Shown here piece by piece: positions 10,546-20,661 of a stretch of DNA of 64,000 nt (position 1 is the first letter of the stretch; each line of letters begins with the position of its first letter). A model generated the notes under the pieces. It had not been told where the DNA came from and ran no database searches. It saw only the letters and a list, made by a program, of their open reading frames with translations. The DNA comes from Prochlorococcus sp. MIT 1223 (GTDB lineage: Bacteria; Cyanobacteriota; Cyanobacteriia; PCC-6307; Cyanobiaceae). The stretch is taken from NCBI RefSeq assembly GCF_034092465.1, contig NZ_CP139303.1:1392865-1456864 (forward strand), given 5' to 3'. Both the position numbers and the translations under genes were made by a program.

Positions 10546-10855
10546 TTGAATTATTAAACGCATTCTCTATAAGAACCCACTCTTGTAATGTCCATTTTAC
10601 GAGATTATTTTTAATCATTGGATCTTGTTCAATAATATGAATTGCATCTTGATATGATTCAGCTTCTATTACTAAGAGTCCTCCGCCGCCAGGTTCTTTT
10701 TTTTGATTCACTAAATAACCGCTGATAATTCTTTTTCCTTGAGTTTGCATATTTTTTATCCATGACTTATGTTCAGCTAAAAATTGGCTACGTTTCTTAG
10801 ACGATAAATTTAATGTTGCTTGTGTGAAACGTTCAGTCTTAATGAACCAAGGCAT
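10538..10855 (-). CDS. YciI family protein
   Basis: A small (105 aa) ferredoxin-like-fold protein of the YciI/YCII group. The pattern is an N-terminal [10 protein letters not shown] strand, a helix with [12 protein letters not shown] around 22-33 (the family's conserved His), [12 protein letters not shown] around 57-68, then an [10 protein letters not shown] helix. Members are often fused to or associated with enzymes, but the biochemical role is unsettled. It lies 2 bases downstream of glsF on the same strand and probably shares its mRNA. Its 3' end overlaps convergent lipA by 8 bases. Confidence 0.75.
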   Translation of the reverse strand: MPWFIKTERFTQATLNLSSKKRSQFLAEHKSWIKNMQTQGKRIISGYLVNQKKEPGGGGLLVIEAESYQDAIHIIEQDPMIKNNLVKWTLQEWVLIENAFNNSII

Positions 10856-10857
10856 TT

Positions 10858-13800
10858 TTATACAAAAACTTCTTCAAGTAGTGATAAGCCAACTTTGCTT
10901 TTTTCACTTGGTGGAACAATTACTTTGAATCGTCTCTTCCAAGTTAACCAGTTAGCAAGAATTTGTTTCGCTTTAGAGCTTTCAGTTTGCTGCACATATT
11001 CTTCGAGCAATGGTTTGATTAATGATTCTTGCTGAGGGGTAGTTAAATCATGTATTTCTACAATCTCTTGATTTATCTTCTCAGTAACTATTTCATCTTC
11101 GTCAAGCAAGAAGGCAACTCCTCCAGTCATGCCAGCTCCAATATTTCTTCCAGTAGGGCCAAGAATGACAATTACTCCACCAGTCATATATTCGCAACAA
11201 TGATCTCCTACTCCTTCGACGACGGCTTGCGCTCCACTATTTCTAACAGCAAAACGTTCTCCGGCTCGTCCAAGGGCAAATAATCTACCTCCTGTTGCTC
11301 CATAAAGGCATGTATTACCGAGAATCACCTGATCACTCGCGTTACCTCGTTCCATGGGCGGAATAATAGTTATCTTCCCTCCATTAATACCTTTGCCCAC
11401 ATAGTCATTGGCTTCGCCAATTAAGAGCACATTCATCCCCTGTATTAAGAAGGCTCCAAAACTTTGTCCTGCCGCACCTTTGAAAGTTAAGTTTAACTTT
11501 CCTTGGAATCCTTTATTCCCATATCTTTTTGCTATTTCACCAGAGAGTCGAGCGCAAACACTTCTGTCAGTATTGACAATTGATACTATTTGAGTTGTTT
11601 CACCGTGGGAATCAAGAGCTCTATTTATTTCGTTGTTTTGTAGTAATTCATTTTCTAGAACATCTCCATTGCTATGAGCATTGACTTCATGATTTAGCCA
11701 TGATCTATCAATTGATTGTTGGCTAGGCTTTATTAAGCTAGAGAGATCAACTTTATTTGTTTTTTCAAGATTGATTGCTCTAGGTTCTAAAAGGTCGGTG
11801 CGACCAATCAGATCTTCAATTCTAGCTATACCAATAATACTCATTAATTGTCTTACTTCTTCTGCAACAAAAAGAAAAAAGTTAACGACATGTTCTGGAA
11901 GACCTGGGAAACGTTTCCTTAACCCTTCTTGTTGAGTAGCTACGCCTACTGGACATTTATTGGTATGACAAATTCGAGCCATAATGCAACCTTCTGCAAT
12001 CATTGCAATTGTTCCAAATCCATATTCTTCGGCACCTAGTAATGCTGCGATTAATACGTCCCACCCAGTCTTGAGACCACCATCAGTTCTAAGTAAGACA
12101 CGGTCACGTAACCCATTTGCTAATAACGCATTATGAACTTCAGTAAGACCTAATTCCCAAGGCAATCCAGCATGCTTTATAGAGCTTAAAGGGGAGGCTC
12201 CTGTCCCACCATCATGCCCAGAAATTTGAATAACATCAGCGTTTGCTTTGGCAACTCCAGCTGCAATAGTACCAATTCCAATTTCAGCGACTAGCTTGAC
12301 GCTGACTTTAGCTTCAGGATGAATTTGATGTAAATCATGAATTAATTGTGCTAGATCTTCAATTGAATAAATGTCGTGATGTGGTGGTGGAGATATGAGA
12401 GCAACGCCAGGTTTGCTATTGCGTAGTTTTGCAATATATGGATCTACTTTTGGTCCAGGTAATTGCCCTCCTTCCCCCGGCTTTGCTCCTTGAGCAACTT
12501 TAATTTCAAGTTGTTGACCACTTCTTAAGTATTCAGGTGTTACACCAAAACGTCCAGAGGCTATTTGTTTAATTGCAGAACAGGCTGTATCTCCATTGAT
12601 GAGTCCTTTAATTGATGGCAACGTTGAAGATCGGTTGTCTTTGTCGACATCTTTTAAAACTTTAAAACGAGCAGGGTCTTCTCCTCCCTCTCCACTATTA
12701 CTCTTCCCTCCAATCCTATTCATTGCTATTGCCAGGACTTCATGAGCTTCTCTTGAGAGGGCTCCTAGGCTCATCCCGCCTGTACAAAATCTTGTACAGA
12801 TACTTTCAGCACTTTCTACTTGCTCTAATGGTAATGGAGACTTGGCTAAACGAAATGTCAGCAAATCTCTTAATGCTGTTGCTGGTCTACTTTCTAAAAG
12901 TTTTTGGTAAGTTGAGAAATGGTCATATTCAGGTCCTTTTTTGACTGCCGCATGCAAAAGCTTAGACATTTCAGGATTATTTAAATGGAATTCTCCACTA
13001 TTTCTGTATTGCACAAATCCTAAAAATTCTAATTTCTTACGATCAATTGCTGGGAATGCTTTTGAATGAAAAATAAAGGTTTCGCGTGCTAATTCTTTCA
13101 AGCTCAAGCCTGCAATTCGACTCGTGGTTCCTTTGAAAGCAATATCTATTAAGTCTGCGCCAATGCCAATTGCCTCAAAGATTTGAGCGCCGTGATAACT
13201 AGCTAGAAGTGAGATCCCAATCTTTGAAAGAATTTTTCTTAATCCATCTTCTAAAGCTTTTCTTAAATTGGCTTGAGCTTGGTTAATACTCAGATTTGGC
13301 AGTTTGTTTGATTCAATAAGTTTTTGAGTTTTAGGAAGGTTCCACCAATGTCGTGTGGTCTCCCACGTTAGCCATGGACAAATTGCACTAGCTCCATAGC
13401 CAATTAGACAGGCAAAGTGATGCGTGCTCCAGCATTGAGCAGTGTCAACAACTAATGATGCATTCAGTCTGAGGCCTTTTTTTAGTAAGTGATGATGTAC
13501 GGCACCAACGGCTAGTAATGGTGGAATATAACTAGTCTTTGTATTTATACCTCTATCAGAAAGTATGAGAATCTGAACGCCACTCTGAACAAGGTTTTCA
13601 GATTTTGTGCAAAGAGAAGCTAATTCTTTTTCTAGACTATCTATCCCGTTAGATATATCAATTAATGTTGATAGAGTTTCTGTCTGAATTCCTTTTTGTG
13701 TGATTTCAATTAATTCAGCTTCATTCAGTATTGGCGTTTCCAGGTGTAAATGCGAAGCCGACTCTTTTTTAATTGAAAGAGGTGAGGTTCTTTTACCTAC

Positions 13801-15477
13801 ATGCATCTCTAAACTCATGACGAGTTTTTCTCTTAAGGGGTCTATAGGAGGATTTGTGACCTGAGCAAATCTTTGTTTGAAATAGTCGTAAAGAAGATGT
13901 GGTTTGTTTGAAAGTATTGCAAGCGGTATGTCATCCCCCATGCAGTAGGTAGGTTCTTTTGCTCCACCGGCCATAGATTCAATTATAAAATCAAAATCTT
14001 CAGAGGAGAAACCAAAAGCGGTCTGTTGTTGGAGTAATTCTAATTTTTCAAGTTTTGTTTGTTCTTCCCAAGGCTGAGCTTTGACCTTAATTTGCTTTTG
14101 TTGTAGCAGTGCTGAATAAGGATGTCTCATCGCAGCTTCTTTTTTGACATCCCAATTCCTTAAGAGCCTTCCTTCTTTAAGATCTACAGCAAGCATTTGC
14201 CCTGGTCCAAGTCTTCCTTTCTCAATGATTTGGTTCTCTTGGAGTTCAACAACACCAGTCTCAGATCCCATTATCACAAAGCCATCTTTGGTAATGCAAT
14301 ACCTGGCTGGGCGGAGTCCATTTCGATCTAAGGTGGCGCCAATACTTCTCCCATCTGTAAAGACGAGGAGTGCAGGCCCATCCCATGGCTCTTGTGTCGC
14401 TGCTGAATACTCGTAAAAAGCTGTTATTTCTGGTTTCTTATTCAGCTCAGGCTGATCTCTGAAGGCTTCTGGAACTAGTGTAAGAAGACTATCAGTGATT
14501 GGCCGGCCACTACGAACAAATAGTTCTAGAATTGAGTCAAGATTTGCAGAGTCGCTAAATTGATCATTTACAATTGGCTTGATATCCTCTGCCTGATCGC
14601 CCCAGATATCTTCTAACGCCACTTCGGAGGCTTTTGCCCAGTTTAGGTTGCCGAGAAGAGTATTTATTTCGCCATTATGACCAAGAAGTCTCATGGGCTG
14701 AGCTAATGGCCATCTAGGTAGAGTATTCGTGCTGAATCGTCTGTGATAAACAGCGTATGAAATTTCAAATCTTGTGTCTAGAAGATCTTTGTAAAATGGA
14801 GCTAAGATTTCAGATCTGACCATCCCTTTGTAAACGATGGTTTTACTACTTAAAGAAGTTACATATAAATCCATTGCTTTTTCCCCGAAAATATCTTTTG
14901 CACGTTTTCCAATACGTCTTCTTAACCGAAAAAATATAGACTCTAAATCTTTATCGTTGTGAGATCCCTTGACAAGCCATTGAGCTATAAAAGGCGCATT
15001 ATCTCTTGCAAGATGTCCTAATACAGAAGTATCTACTGGAACATCACGCCAACCGAGTGAGCATAGCCCTAGATGATTAGCTTCCTCTTCACAAAACCTT
15101 TTAGCTTGATTTCGAATTTCTTCATTTTGAGGCATGAATAACATGCCTATACCAGTTGAATCTTTAGGGGCTTTTGCTGCGTCACCCCAGACTTCTTTGA
15201 AAAAATTCCATGGGATTTCGCAAAGAATTCCGGCACCATCCCCCGAATCACTATCTCCTCCGCAACCACCCCGGTGTTCCATGCAACTCAATCCTCTCAA
15301 TGCTTGCTTGAGGACCCAATTGCTTTGAATTCCCTGGATTTGCGCTAGAAAACCTACTCCGCAAGCATCTCTTTCTCCAGACAGTGCTGAAGGAGACCTG
15401 CTATCGCAGTAAGGCCAATTAGTTCTAATAGGAGGATCTTTAGGCATGATCTTCAACCGTACTGCTTCTTCTGACAA
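10858..15477 (-). CDS. glsF: Glutamate synthase, large-subunit type, probably ferredoxin-dependent
   Basis: Makes two glutamates from glutamine and 2-oxoglutarate, the main ammonium-assimilation step with glutamine synthetase. 1539 aa. The catalytic Cys of the class II glutaminase is C39 (DACGVGF), implying removal of a 38-residue propeptide. The FMN domain has GGKSNSGEGGEDP, the 3Fe-4S cysteines are in CIMARICHTNKC (about 1160), and a GXGXG beta-helix domain follows. No gltD-like NADPH subunit is adjacent, which with the length supports the ferredoxin-dependent form usual in cyanobacteria; that assignment is inferred. A perfect hairpin lies 62-95 bases upstream. Confidence 0.93.
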   Translation of the reverse strand: MSEEAVRLKIMPKDPPIRTNWPYCDSRSPSALSGERDACGVGFLAQIQGIQSNWVLKQALRGLSCMEHRGGCGGDSDSGDGAGILCEIPWNFFKEVWGDAAKAPKDSTGIGMLFMPQNEEIRNQAKRFCEEEANHLGLCSLGWRDVPVDTSVLGHLARDNAPFIAQWLVKGSHNDKDLESIFFRLRRRIGKRAKDIFGEKAMDLYVTSLSSKTIVYKGMVRSEILAPFYKDLLDTRFEISYAVYHRRFSTNTLPRWPLAQPMRLLGHNGEINTLLGNLNWAKASEVALEDIWGDQAEDIKPIVNDQFSDSANLDSILELFVRSGRPITDSLLTLVPEAFRDQPELNKKPEITAFYEYSAATQEPWDGPALLVFTDGRSIGATLDRNGLRPARYCITKDGFVIMGSETGVVELQENQIIEKGRLGPGQMLAVDLKEGRLLRNWDVKKEAAMRHPYSALLQQKQIKVKAQPWEEQTKLEKLELLQQQTAFGFSSEDFDFIIESMAGGAKEPTYCMGDDIPLAILSNKPHLLYDYFKQRFAQVTNPPIDPLREKLVMSLEMHVGKRTSPLSIKKESASHLHLETPILNEAELIEITQKGIQTETLSTLIDISNGIDSLEKELASLCTKSENLVQSGVQILILSDRGINTKTSYIPPLLAVGAVHHHLLKKGLRLNASLVVDTAQCWSTHHFACLIGYGASAICPWLTWETTRHWWNLPKTQKLIESNKLPNLSINQAQANLRKALEDGLRKILSKIGISLLASYHGAQIFEAIGIGADLIDIAFKGTTSRIAGLSLKELARETFIFHSKAFPAIDRKKLEFLGFVQYRNSGEFHLNNPEMSKLLHAAVKKGPEYDHFSTYQKLLESRPATALRDLLTFRLAKSPLPLEQVESAESICTRFCTGGMSLGALSREAHEVLAIAMNRIGGKSNSGEGGEDPARFKVLKDVDKDNRSSTLPSIKGLINGDTACSAIKQIASGRFGVTPEYLRSGQQLEIKVAQGAKPGEGGQLPGPKVDPYIAKLRNSKPGVALISPPPHHDIYSIEDLAQLIHDLHQIHPEAKVSVKLVAEIGIGTIAAGVAKANADVIQISGHDGGTGASPLSSIKHAGLPWELGLTEVHNALLANGLRDRVLLRTDGGLKTGWDVLIAALLGAEEYGFGTIAMIAEGCIMARICHTNKCPVGVATQQEGLRKRFPGLPEHVVNFFLFVAEEVRQLMSIIGIARIEDLIGRTDLLEPRAINLEKTNKVDLSSLIKPSQQSIDRSWLNHEVNAHSNGDVLENELLQNNEINRALDSHGETTQIVSIVNTDRSVCARLSGEIAKRYGNKGFQGKLNLTFKGAAGQSFGAFLIQGMNVLLIGEANDYVGKGINGGKITIIPPMERGNASDQVILGNTCLYGATGGRLFALGRAGERFAVRNSGAQAVVEGVGDHCCEYMTGGVIVILGPTGRNIGAGMTGGVAFLLDEDEIVTEKINQEIVEIHDLTTPQQESLIKPLLEEYVQQTESSKAKQILANWLTWKRRFKVIVPPSEKSKVGLSLLEEVFV

Positions 15478-15827
15478 AGTGAGAAGAAATCAGAACGAAG
15501 GGCATTTTGAGGATCTAAGTAGAGGCCATCGCCTTGAAATTGATAAATAGCCAAAACTGGCTATTTATCAATCCTTAGTGGCCTCATTACCTCTATAGCT
15601 ATAGCTCTTTAGGGAGGCAAAAGTCATTAGTTATTGTTTTTGATTTATTTTAGATGCGTCGATAATGATGATTTCCTAGCAATTCTATTCCCAAGATTTT
15701 ATGCATCTATATCTGAGATTAATGATTATTAGTTCAAATATTTTTTTCGGTCAGATGACCAAGTAATCTATGTAATATTAAATTATTAACACAGACCTGA
15801 TCTCTGATCAAAGTTTAAACTTTTTAA
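15478..15827. promoter_or_regulatory. Intergenic region between divergent glsF and rpsL
   Basis: About 350 bases without a gene, which must hold the promoters of glsF (leftward) and the str operon (rightward). Its left third carries a nested inverted repeat, described separately. The right part is A/T-rich, and a TATAGC-like stretch at about 15595-15605 could be a -10 element. No glutamine riboswitch (glnA RNA) signature was recognised. Confidence 0.5.
15523..15584. repeat. Nested inverted repeat with a perfect 15-bp stem
   Basis: The arm at 15539-15553 (ATTGATAAATAGCCA) pairs perfectly with 15558-15572 around the 4-base loop AAAC. An outer 7-bp stem, GAGGCCA before it and TGGCCTC after it, encloses the first one, separated by short unpaired segments. 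There is no U-tract on either side, so it is not a standard terminator. It lies about 46-107 bases upstream of glsF and about 245 bases upstream of rpsL. Confidence 0.8.
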
Positions 15828-16202
15828 ATGCCAACCATTCAACAACTCATAAGAACCGGGAGATTTAGTCTTTCTAGAAAGACTAAATCTCCCGCATTGC
15901 AAGCATGTCCAGAAAGAAGAGGAGTATGTACAAGGGTTTATACCTCTACTCCTAAGAAACCTAATTCAGCATTGCGTAAGGTTGCCAGGGTTAGGCTTAC
16001 ATCAGGTTTTGAAGTTACTGCCTATATCCCTGGCATTGGACATAATCTCCAAGAACATTCAGTTGTACTTTTGCGTGGAGGTAGGGTAAAGGATCTGCCA
16101 GGTGTGCGATATCACATAATTAGAGGGACACTAGATACTGCTGGTGTTAAAGATCGTCGCCAGGCACGTTCTAAGTATGGAGCGAAGGCTCCAAAAGACT
16201 AA
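15828..16202 (+). CDS. rpsL: 30S ribosomal protein S12
   Basis: S12 (124 aa) sits at the decoding centre of the small subunit. The sequence carries the universal blocks [11 protein letters not shown], the KPNSALRK loop around residues 43-50 and the [14 protein letters not shown] block around 85-98, with a basic C-terminus ending KAPKD. First gene of the str operon; rpsG follows after 39 bases. No leader resembling the S7-binding site was identified. Confidence 0.99.
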   Translation: MPTIQQLIRTGRFSLSRKTKSPALQACPERRGVCTRVYTSTPKKPNSALRKVARVRLTSGFEVTAYIPGIGHNLQEHSVVLLRGGRVKDLPGVRYHIIRGTLDTAGVKDRRQARSKYGAKAPKD

Positions 16203-16241
16203 TTTTTCTTTTTTAAATCTGTAAAACTTCATTAACTATTT

Positions 16242-16712
16242 ATGTCTCGTCGAAACGCTGCAGAAAAACGTCCAGTTTTACCGGATCCACAATTTAATAA
16301 TCGTTTGGCCACAATGATGGTTCATAGATTGATGAAACATGGTAAGAAATCAACTGCTCAAAGGATTTTGTCCGATGCATTTGGTTTGATTAACGAAAGG
16401 ACAGGAAATAATCCAGTTGAACTTTTTGAGACAGCAATAAAAAATGTCACTCCTCTTGTTGAAGTTAGAGCTCGCAGAGTAGGTGGTGCCACTTACCAAG
16501 TTCCAATGGAAGTAAGACAGGAAAGAGGTACTGCAATGGCTCTTAGATGGCTTGTGAATTTCTCTAGAGCAAGAAATGGACGAAGCATGGCTCATAAGCT
16601 TGCTGGAGAGCTTATGGATGCTGCGAATGAAGCAGGAAGCGCAGTTCGCAAGCGTGAGGAAACTCATAAGATGGCTGAGGCTAATAAAGCTTTTGCTCAT
16701 TATCGGTATTGA
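16242..16712 (+). CDS. rpsG: 30S ribosomal protein S7
   Basis: S7 (156 aa) nucleates assembly of the 30S head by binding the 3' domain of 16S rRNA. It begins [20 protein letters not shown] and has the conserved [16 protein letters not shown] stretch near residues 74-89 and a C-terminal [15 protein letters not shown]. The length is standard for bacteria. Second gene of the str operon, 93 bases before fusA. Confidence 0.99.
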   Translation: MSRRNAAEKRPVLPDPQFNNRLATMMVHRLMKHGKKSTAQRILSDAFGLINERTGNNPVELFETAIKNVTPLVEVRARRVGGATYQVPMEVRQERGTAMALRWLVNFSRARNGRSMAHKLAGELMDAANEAGSAVRKREETHKMAEANKAFAHYRY

Positions 16713-16804
16713 TTGAATAAAAAAACTGTTTGAGATCTTTTCTTTTTGCCGGTAGGCCTGTAGAGTCTCATCCGCCTTTTAAGCCTTAATTCGGAGAGTT
16801 ATCT

Positions 16805-18877
16805 GTGTCTCGCGACTTTCCCCTGGAACGGGTAAGAAATATTGGTATTGCTGCTCATATTGATGCAGGTAAGACCACTACTACTGAACGCATTTTGTTT
16901 TATTCAGGTGTGGTTCACAAAATTGGTGAAGTTCATGATGGTGCAGCAGTTACTGACTGGATGGACCAAGAACGTGAACGCGGAATAACTATTACTGCTG
17001 CAGCAATCTCTACCAGTTGGCAGGATCACAGGATCAATATTATTGATACCCCTGGTCACGTGGATTTCACTATTGAAGTGGAAAGGTCCATGAGAGTCCT
17101 AGATGGAGTCATTGCTGTCTTCTGTGCTGTTGGAGGCGTTCAGCCTCAGTCCGAAACAGTTTGGCGGCAGGCTGATCGATATAGCGTCCCCAGGATGGTT
17201 TTTGTTAATAAAATGGATCGAACTGGGGCTGATTTCCTTAAGGTTTATGAACAAATCAAGGACAGACTGAAAGCAAATGCAGCGCCTATTCAGCTTCCCA
17301 TTGGAGCAGAGGGTGAGTTAAAAGGAATTATTGATCTTGTAGGTAATAAGGCATATATCTATAAAAACGACTTAGGAACTGATATTCAGGAAACTGAAAT
17401 TCCTGATGATATGGCAGATGAGGCAGCAGAGTGGCGATCAAAACTAATGGAGTCCGTTGCTGAAACAGATGAAGATCTAATAGAGCATTTTCTTGATAAA
17501 GGTGAATTAACTGAGGATCAACTTAAGAAGGGTATAAGAGAAGGAGTTTTAAAGCATGGATTAGTTCCATTGTTATGTGGTTCTGCATTTAAGAATAAAG
17601 GGGTTCAATTGGTATTGGATGCAGTTGTTGATTATTTACCTGCTCCAGTAGATGTACCTCCTATTCAGGGAGTTTTGCCAAGTGGGAAAGAGGCTGTAAG
17701 ACCTTCAGATGACAGTGCACCATTCAGTGCCCTTGCATTTAAAGTAATGGCTGACCCATACGGAAAACTGACTTTTGTCAGGATGTATTCCGGAGTGTTA
17801 GAGAAAGGAAGTTATGTTATGAATTCTACGAAGGATTCAAAAGAAAGAATTTCAAGATTAGTGATACTCAAAGCCGATGAAAGAGAAGAAGTTGATACTT
17901 TGAGGGCTGGAGATCTTGGTGCAGTACTAGGTCTGAAAAGTACAACAACAGGAGATACTTTATGCACTACCGATGACCCGATTGTTCTGGAAACTCTTTT
18001 TATTCCAGAACCAGTTATTTCTGTAGCCGTAGAACCTAAAACAAAAGGTGATATGGAAAAGCTTTCTAAAGCACTTCAGTCACTTGCTGAAGAGGACCCC
18101 ACTTTCAGAGTTAGTACTGACCAAGAAACAAATCAGACAGTAATCGCTGGAATGGGAGAACTTCATTTAGAAATATTGGTTGATAGAATGCTTCGAGAAT
18201 TTAAGGTTGAAGCAAATATCGGAGCACCCCAGGTTTCTTATAGAGAGACAATTAGATCAAGTTCTAAAGGTGAAGGGAAATATGCAAGACAAACTGGTGG
18301 TAAAGGTCAATATGGTCATGTTGTAATAGAGATGGAACCTGGAGAACCTGGATCAGGGTTCGAATTCGTAAATAAAATAGTTGGAGGAGTCGTTCCAAAG
18401 GAATATATTGGACCTGCTTCAAATGGGATGAAGGAAACATGTGATTCTGGAGTCCTAGCAGGATATCCATTGATTGATGTCAAAGTCACTATGGTTGATG
18501 GATCCTTCCATGACGTTGACTCTTCAGAAATGGCCTTTAAAATTGCAGGATCCATGGCTTTTAAAGATGGTGTCAAAAAGTGCAATCCTGTACTTCTTGA
18601 ACCAATGATGAAAGTTGAGGTAGAAGTTCCTGAGGATTTTCTAGGCTCTATTATTGGAGATCTGTCTTCTCGAAGAGGGCAGGTTGAAGGTCAGTCGATT
18701 GATGATGGACAATCTAAGGTTCAATCAAAAGTTCCTTTGGCCGAAATGTTCGGTTATGCTACTCAGCTAAGATCTATGACTCAAGGTCGAGGGATCTTTT
18801 CTATGGAATTCAGTAATTACGAGGAAGTACCTCGTAATGTTGCTGAAGCCATAATCTCTAAGAATCAGGGCAATTAA
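16805..18877 (+). CDS. fusA: Translation elongation factor G
   Basis: The GTPase that drives translocation and, with ribosome recycling factor, subunit splitting. 690 aa from a GTG start ([13 protein letters not shown]) preceded by GGAGAG. G-motifs are present: [12 protein letters not shown] (P-loop), RGITI (switch), DTPGH and NKMD. Domains II-V continue without a break, including [12 protein letters not shown] and the C-terminal [10 protein letters not shown]. Third gene of the str operon, followed by tuf after 61 bases. Confidence 0.98.
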   Translation: MSRDFPLERVRNIGIAAHIDAGKTTTTERILFYSGVVHKIGEVHDGAAVTDWMDQERERGITITAAAISTSWQDHRINIIDTPGHVDFTIEVERSMRVLDGVIAVFCAVGGVQPQSETVWRQADRYSVPRMVFVNKMDRTGADFLKVYEQIKDRLKANAAPIQLPIGAEGELKGIIDLVGNKAYIYKNDLGTDIQETEIPDDMADEAAEWRSKLMESVAETDEDLIEHFLDKGELTEDQLKKGIREGVLKHGLVPLLCGSAFKNKGVQLVLDAVVDYLPAPVDVPPIQGVLPSGKEAVRPSDDSAPFSALAFKVMADPYGKLTFVRMYSGVLEKGSYVMNSTKDSKERISRLVILKADEREEVDTLRAGDLGAVLGLKSTTTGDTLCTTDDPIVLETLFIPEPVISVAVEPKTKGDMEKLSKALQSLAEEDPTFRVSTDQETNQTVIAGMGELHLEILVDRMLREFKVEANIGAPQVSYRETIRSSSKGEGKYARQTGGKGQYGHVVIEMEPGEPGSGFEFVNKIVGGVVPKEYIGPASNGMKETCDSGVLAGYPLIDVKVTMVDGSFHDVDSSEMAFKIAGSMAFKDGVKKCNPVLLEPMMKVEVEVPEDFLGSIIGDLSSRRGQVEGQSIDDGQSKVQSKVPLAEMFGYATQLRSMTQGRGIFSMEFSNYEEVPRNVAEAIISKNQGN

Positions 18878-18938
18878 TTCCTGATCTGTAAAATAAAACT
18901 TAAATCCCTTACAAACCCAAACCCGATTCTTTAAAAAA

Positions 18939-20132
18939 ATGGCCCGCGAGAAGTTCGAGAGAAACAAGCCCCACGTCAACATTGGAACTATTGGCCACGT
19001 TGACCATGGCAAAACTACCCTTACAGCTGCTATTACAAATGTGCTGGCTAAAAAGGGTCAAGCCACGGCACAAGATTATGGTGATATTGATGGGGCCCCT
19101 GAGGAACGTGAAAGAGGTATCACGATCAATACTGCTCACGTTGAGTATGAAACTGAAGGCCGACACTATGCGCATGTGGATTGCCCAGGACATGCTGATT
19201 ATGTGAAGAACATGATTACTGGTGCCGCTCAAATGGATGGAGCAATTCTTGTTTGTGCTGCAACCGATGGTCCAATGGCACAAACAAAAGAGCATATTCT
19301 TTTAGCTAAGCAGGTTGGAGTCCCCGCTCTAGTTGTTGCTCTCAACAAATGTGACATGGTAGATGATGATGAAATCATTGAGCTTGTTGAAATGGAGATC
19401 AGTGAACTCTTAGAAGGCTATGGCTTTACAGATGTCCCAATTGTTAAAGTTTCAGGATTAAAGGCTTTAGAAGGCAGTTCTGAATGGGAGACAAAGATTG
19501 AAGAATTAATGTCTGCAGTTGATGAATCTATTCCAGAACCAGAAAGAGAAGTTGATAAGCCTTTCTTGATGGCTGTTGAGGATGTTTTCTCAATTACTGG
19601 TAGAGGAACTGTTGCTACTGGAAGAATTGAGAGAGGGAAAGTAACAGTAGGAGAAGAAGTTGAGATAGTTGGAATTAAAGACACTCGTCTTACAACTGTT
19701 ACTGGGGTAGAGATGTTCCGCAAACTTCTTGATGAAGGTATGGCTGGGGATAATGTTGGTTTGCTTCTTAGAGGATTGCAGAAGGAAGACATTGAGAGAG
19801 GAATGGTCCTTGTTAAGAAAGGTTCTATAACTCCTCATACAAAATTTGAAGGTGAAGTTTATGTTCTTAAAAAAGAAGAAGGGGGAAGACACACTCCTTT
19901 CTTTGCTGGATATAGGCCACAGTTTTATATTCGTACAACTGATGTAACCGGTCAGATAACAGCCTTTACATCTGATGATGGAAGTAACGTTGAAATGGTA
20001 ATGCCAGGCGATCGAATCAAAATGACAGGAGAATTAATTTGCCCTGTTGCTATTGAGCAAGGTATGCGCTTTGCAATTAGAGAGGGAGGCCGAACCATTG
20101 GCGCAGGTGTTGTTTCAAAGATTATTGAATGA
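18939..20132 (+). CDS. tuf: Translation elongation factor Tu
   Basis: Delivers aminoacyl-tRNA to the ribosome as a GTP complex. 397 aa, starting [14 protein letters not shown], with [10 protein letters not shown], the RGITI switch, DCPGHADYV and NKCDMVDD (all expected G-motifs), followed by beta-barrel domains II and III. Slightly shorter than many EF-Tu proteins but with no missing motif. Two hairpins directly follow the gene, so the str transcript probably ends here or is attenuated before rpsJ. Confidence 0.98.
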   Translation: MAREKFERNKPHVNIGTIGHVDHGKTTLTAAITNVLAKKGQATAQDYGDIDGAPEERERGITINTAHVEYETEGRHYAHVDCPGHADYVKNMITGAAQMDGAILVCAATDGPMAQTKEHILLAKQVGVPALVVALNKCDMVDDDEIIELVEMEISELLEGYGFTDVPIVKVSGLKALEGSSEWETKIEELMSAVDESIPEPEREVDKPFLMAVEDVFSITGRGTVATGRIERGKVTVGEEVEIVGIKDTRLTTVTGVEMFRKLLDEGMAGDNVGLLLRGLQKEDIERGMVLVKKGSITPHTKFEGEVYVLKKEEGGRHTPFFAGYRPQFYIRTTDVTGQITAFTSDDGSNVEMVMPGDRIKMTGELICPVAIEQGMRFAIREGGRTIGAGVVSKIIE

Positions 20133-20138
20133 TTAATA

Positions 20139-20171
20139 AATAGATGGCCAGGTAAGGCCTGGCCATCTATT
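20139..20171. terminator. Perfect 14-bp hairpin just after tuf
   Basis: The stem AATAGATGGCCAGG (20139-20152) pairs with 20158-20171 around TAAGG, beginning 7 bases after the tuf stop. It is strong but lacks a run of T, so it may protect the 3' end or pause polymerase ahead of the second hairpin. Confidence 0.7.
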
Positions 20172-20191
20172 AAGATCAAAAAATAGAGTCT

Positions 20192-20221
20192 AAATAATTA
20201 GCAACTGCTAATTATTTTTTT
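20192..20221 (+). terminator. Rho-independent terminator between tuf and rpsJ
   Basis: The perfect 11-bp stem AAATAATTAGC (20192-20202) pairs with 20207-20217 around AACT. The T-rich right arm runs into further T to 20221. This is the better classic terminator of the tandem pair after tuf. Confidence 0.8.
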
Positions 20222-20274
20222 GAATCTTGAAAACTGATTTTTTTTCCTCAAAAGGTAACTAGCTATCTTTTTCC

Positions 20275-20595
20275 ATGTCTACAGCCATTGCCCAGCAAAA
20301 GATACGCATACGTCTCAAAGCATTTGATAGACGCATGCTTGATTTGTCTTGCGAAAAAATTATTGAGACCGCTGATAATACCTCGGCTACAGCGATTGGC
20401 CCAATTCCACTCCCTACAAAAAGAAAGATCTATTGTGTCCTTAGATCTCCTCATGTAGATAAGGATTCAAGAGAGCATTTTGAAACTCGAACCCATAGGA
20501 GGATTATTGATATTTACAGCCCATCAGCAAAAACAATTGATGCGCTTATGAAATTAGATCTTCCCAGTGGTGTTGATATTGAAGTTAAACTTTGA
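20275..20595 (+). CDS. rpsJ: 30S ribosomal protein S10
   Basis: S10 (106 aa) is part of the 30S head and, as NusE, a partner of NusB in antitermination. It reads [20 protein letters not shown], then [15 protein letters not shown] and [12 protein letters not shown], all hallmark S10 blocks. It keeps the cyanobacterial position after tuf, but the two hairpins between them suggest its own promoter. The Lon-domain gene follows after 66 bases. Confidence 0.98.
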   Translation: MSTAIAQQKIRIRLKAFDRRMLDLSCEKIIETADNTSATAIGPIPLPTKRKIYCVLRSPHVDKDSREHFETRTHRRIIDIYSPSAKTIDALMKLDLPSGVDIEVKL

Positions 20596-20661
20596 AACTT
20601 TTAATCCATCAATATCGAATTTAATTCTCTAATATTCTAAATAGTTTGTGATGGTTTTCCC

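Noticed and set aside
15478-15600. Glutamine riboswitch (glnA RNA) ahead of glsF
   Set aside because: The conserved blocks of that RNA as I know them were not found; only the hairpin and GAGGCCA/TGGCCTC stem are present.
16350-16700. A 116-codon minus-strand frame inside rpsG
   Set aside because: It lies wholly antisense to a highly conserved ribosomal protein gene and has Ser/Cys-rich shadow composition.
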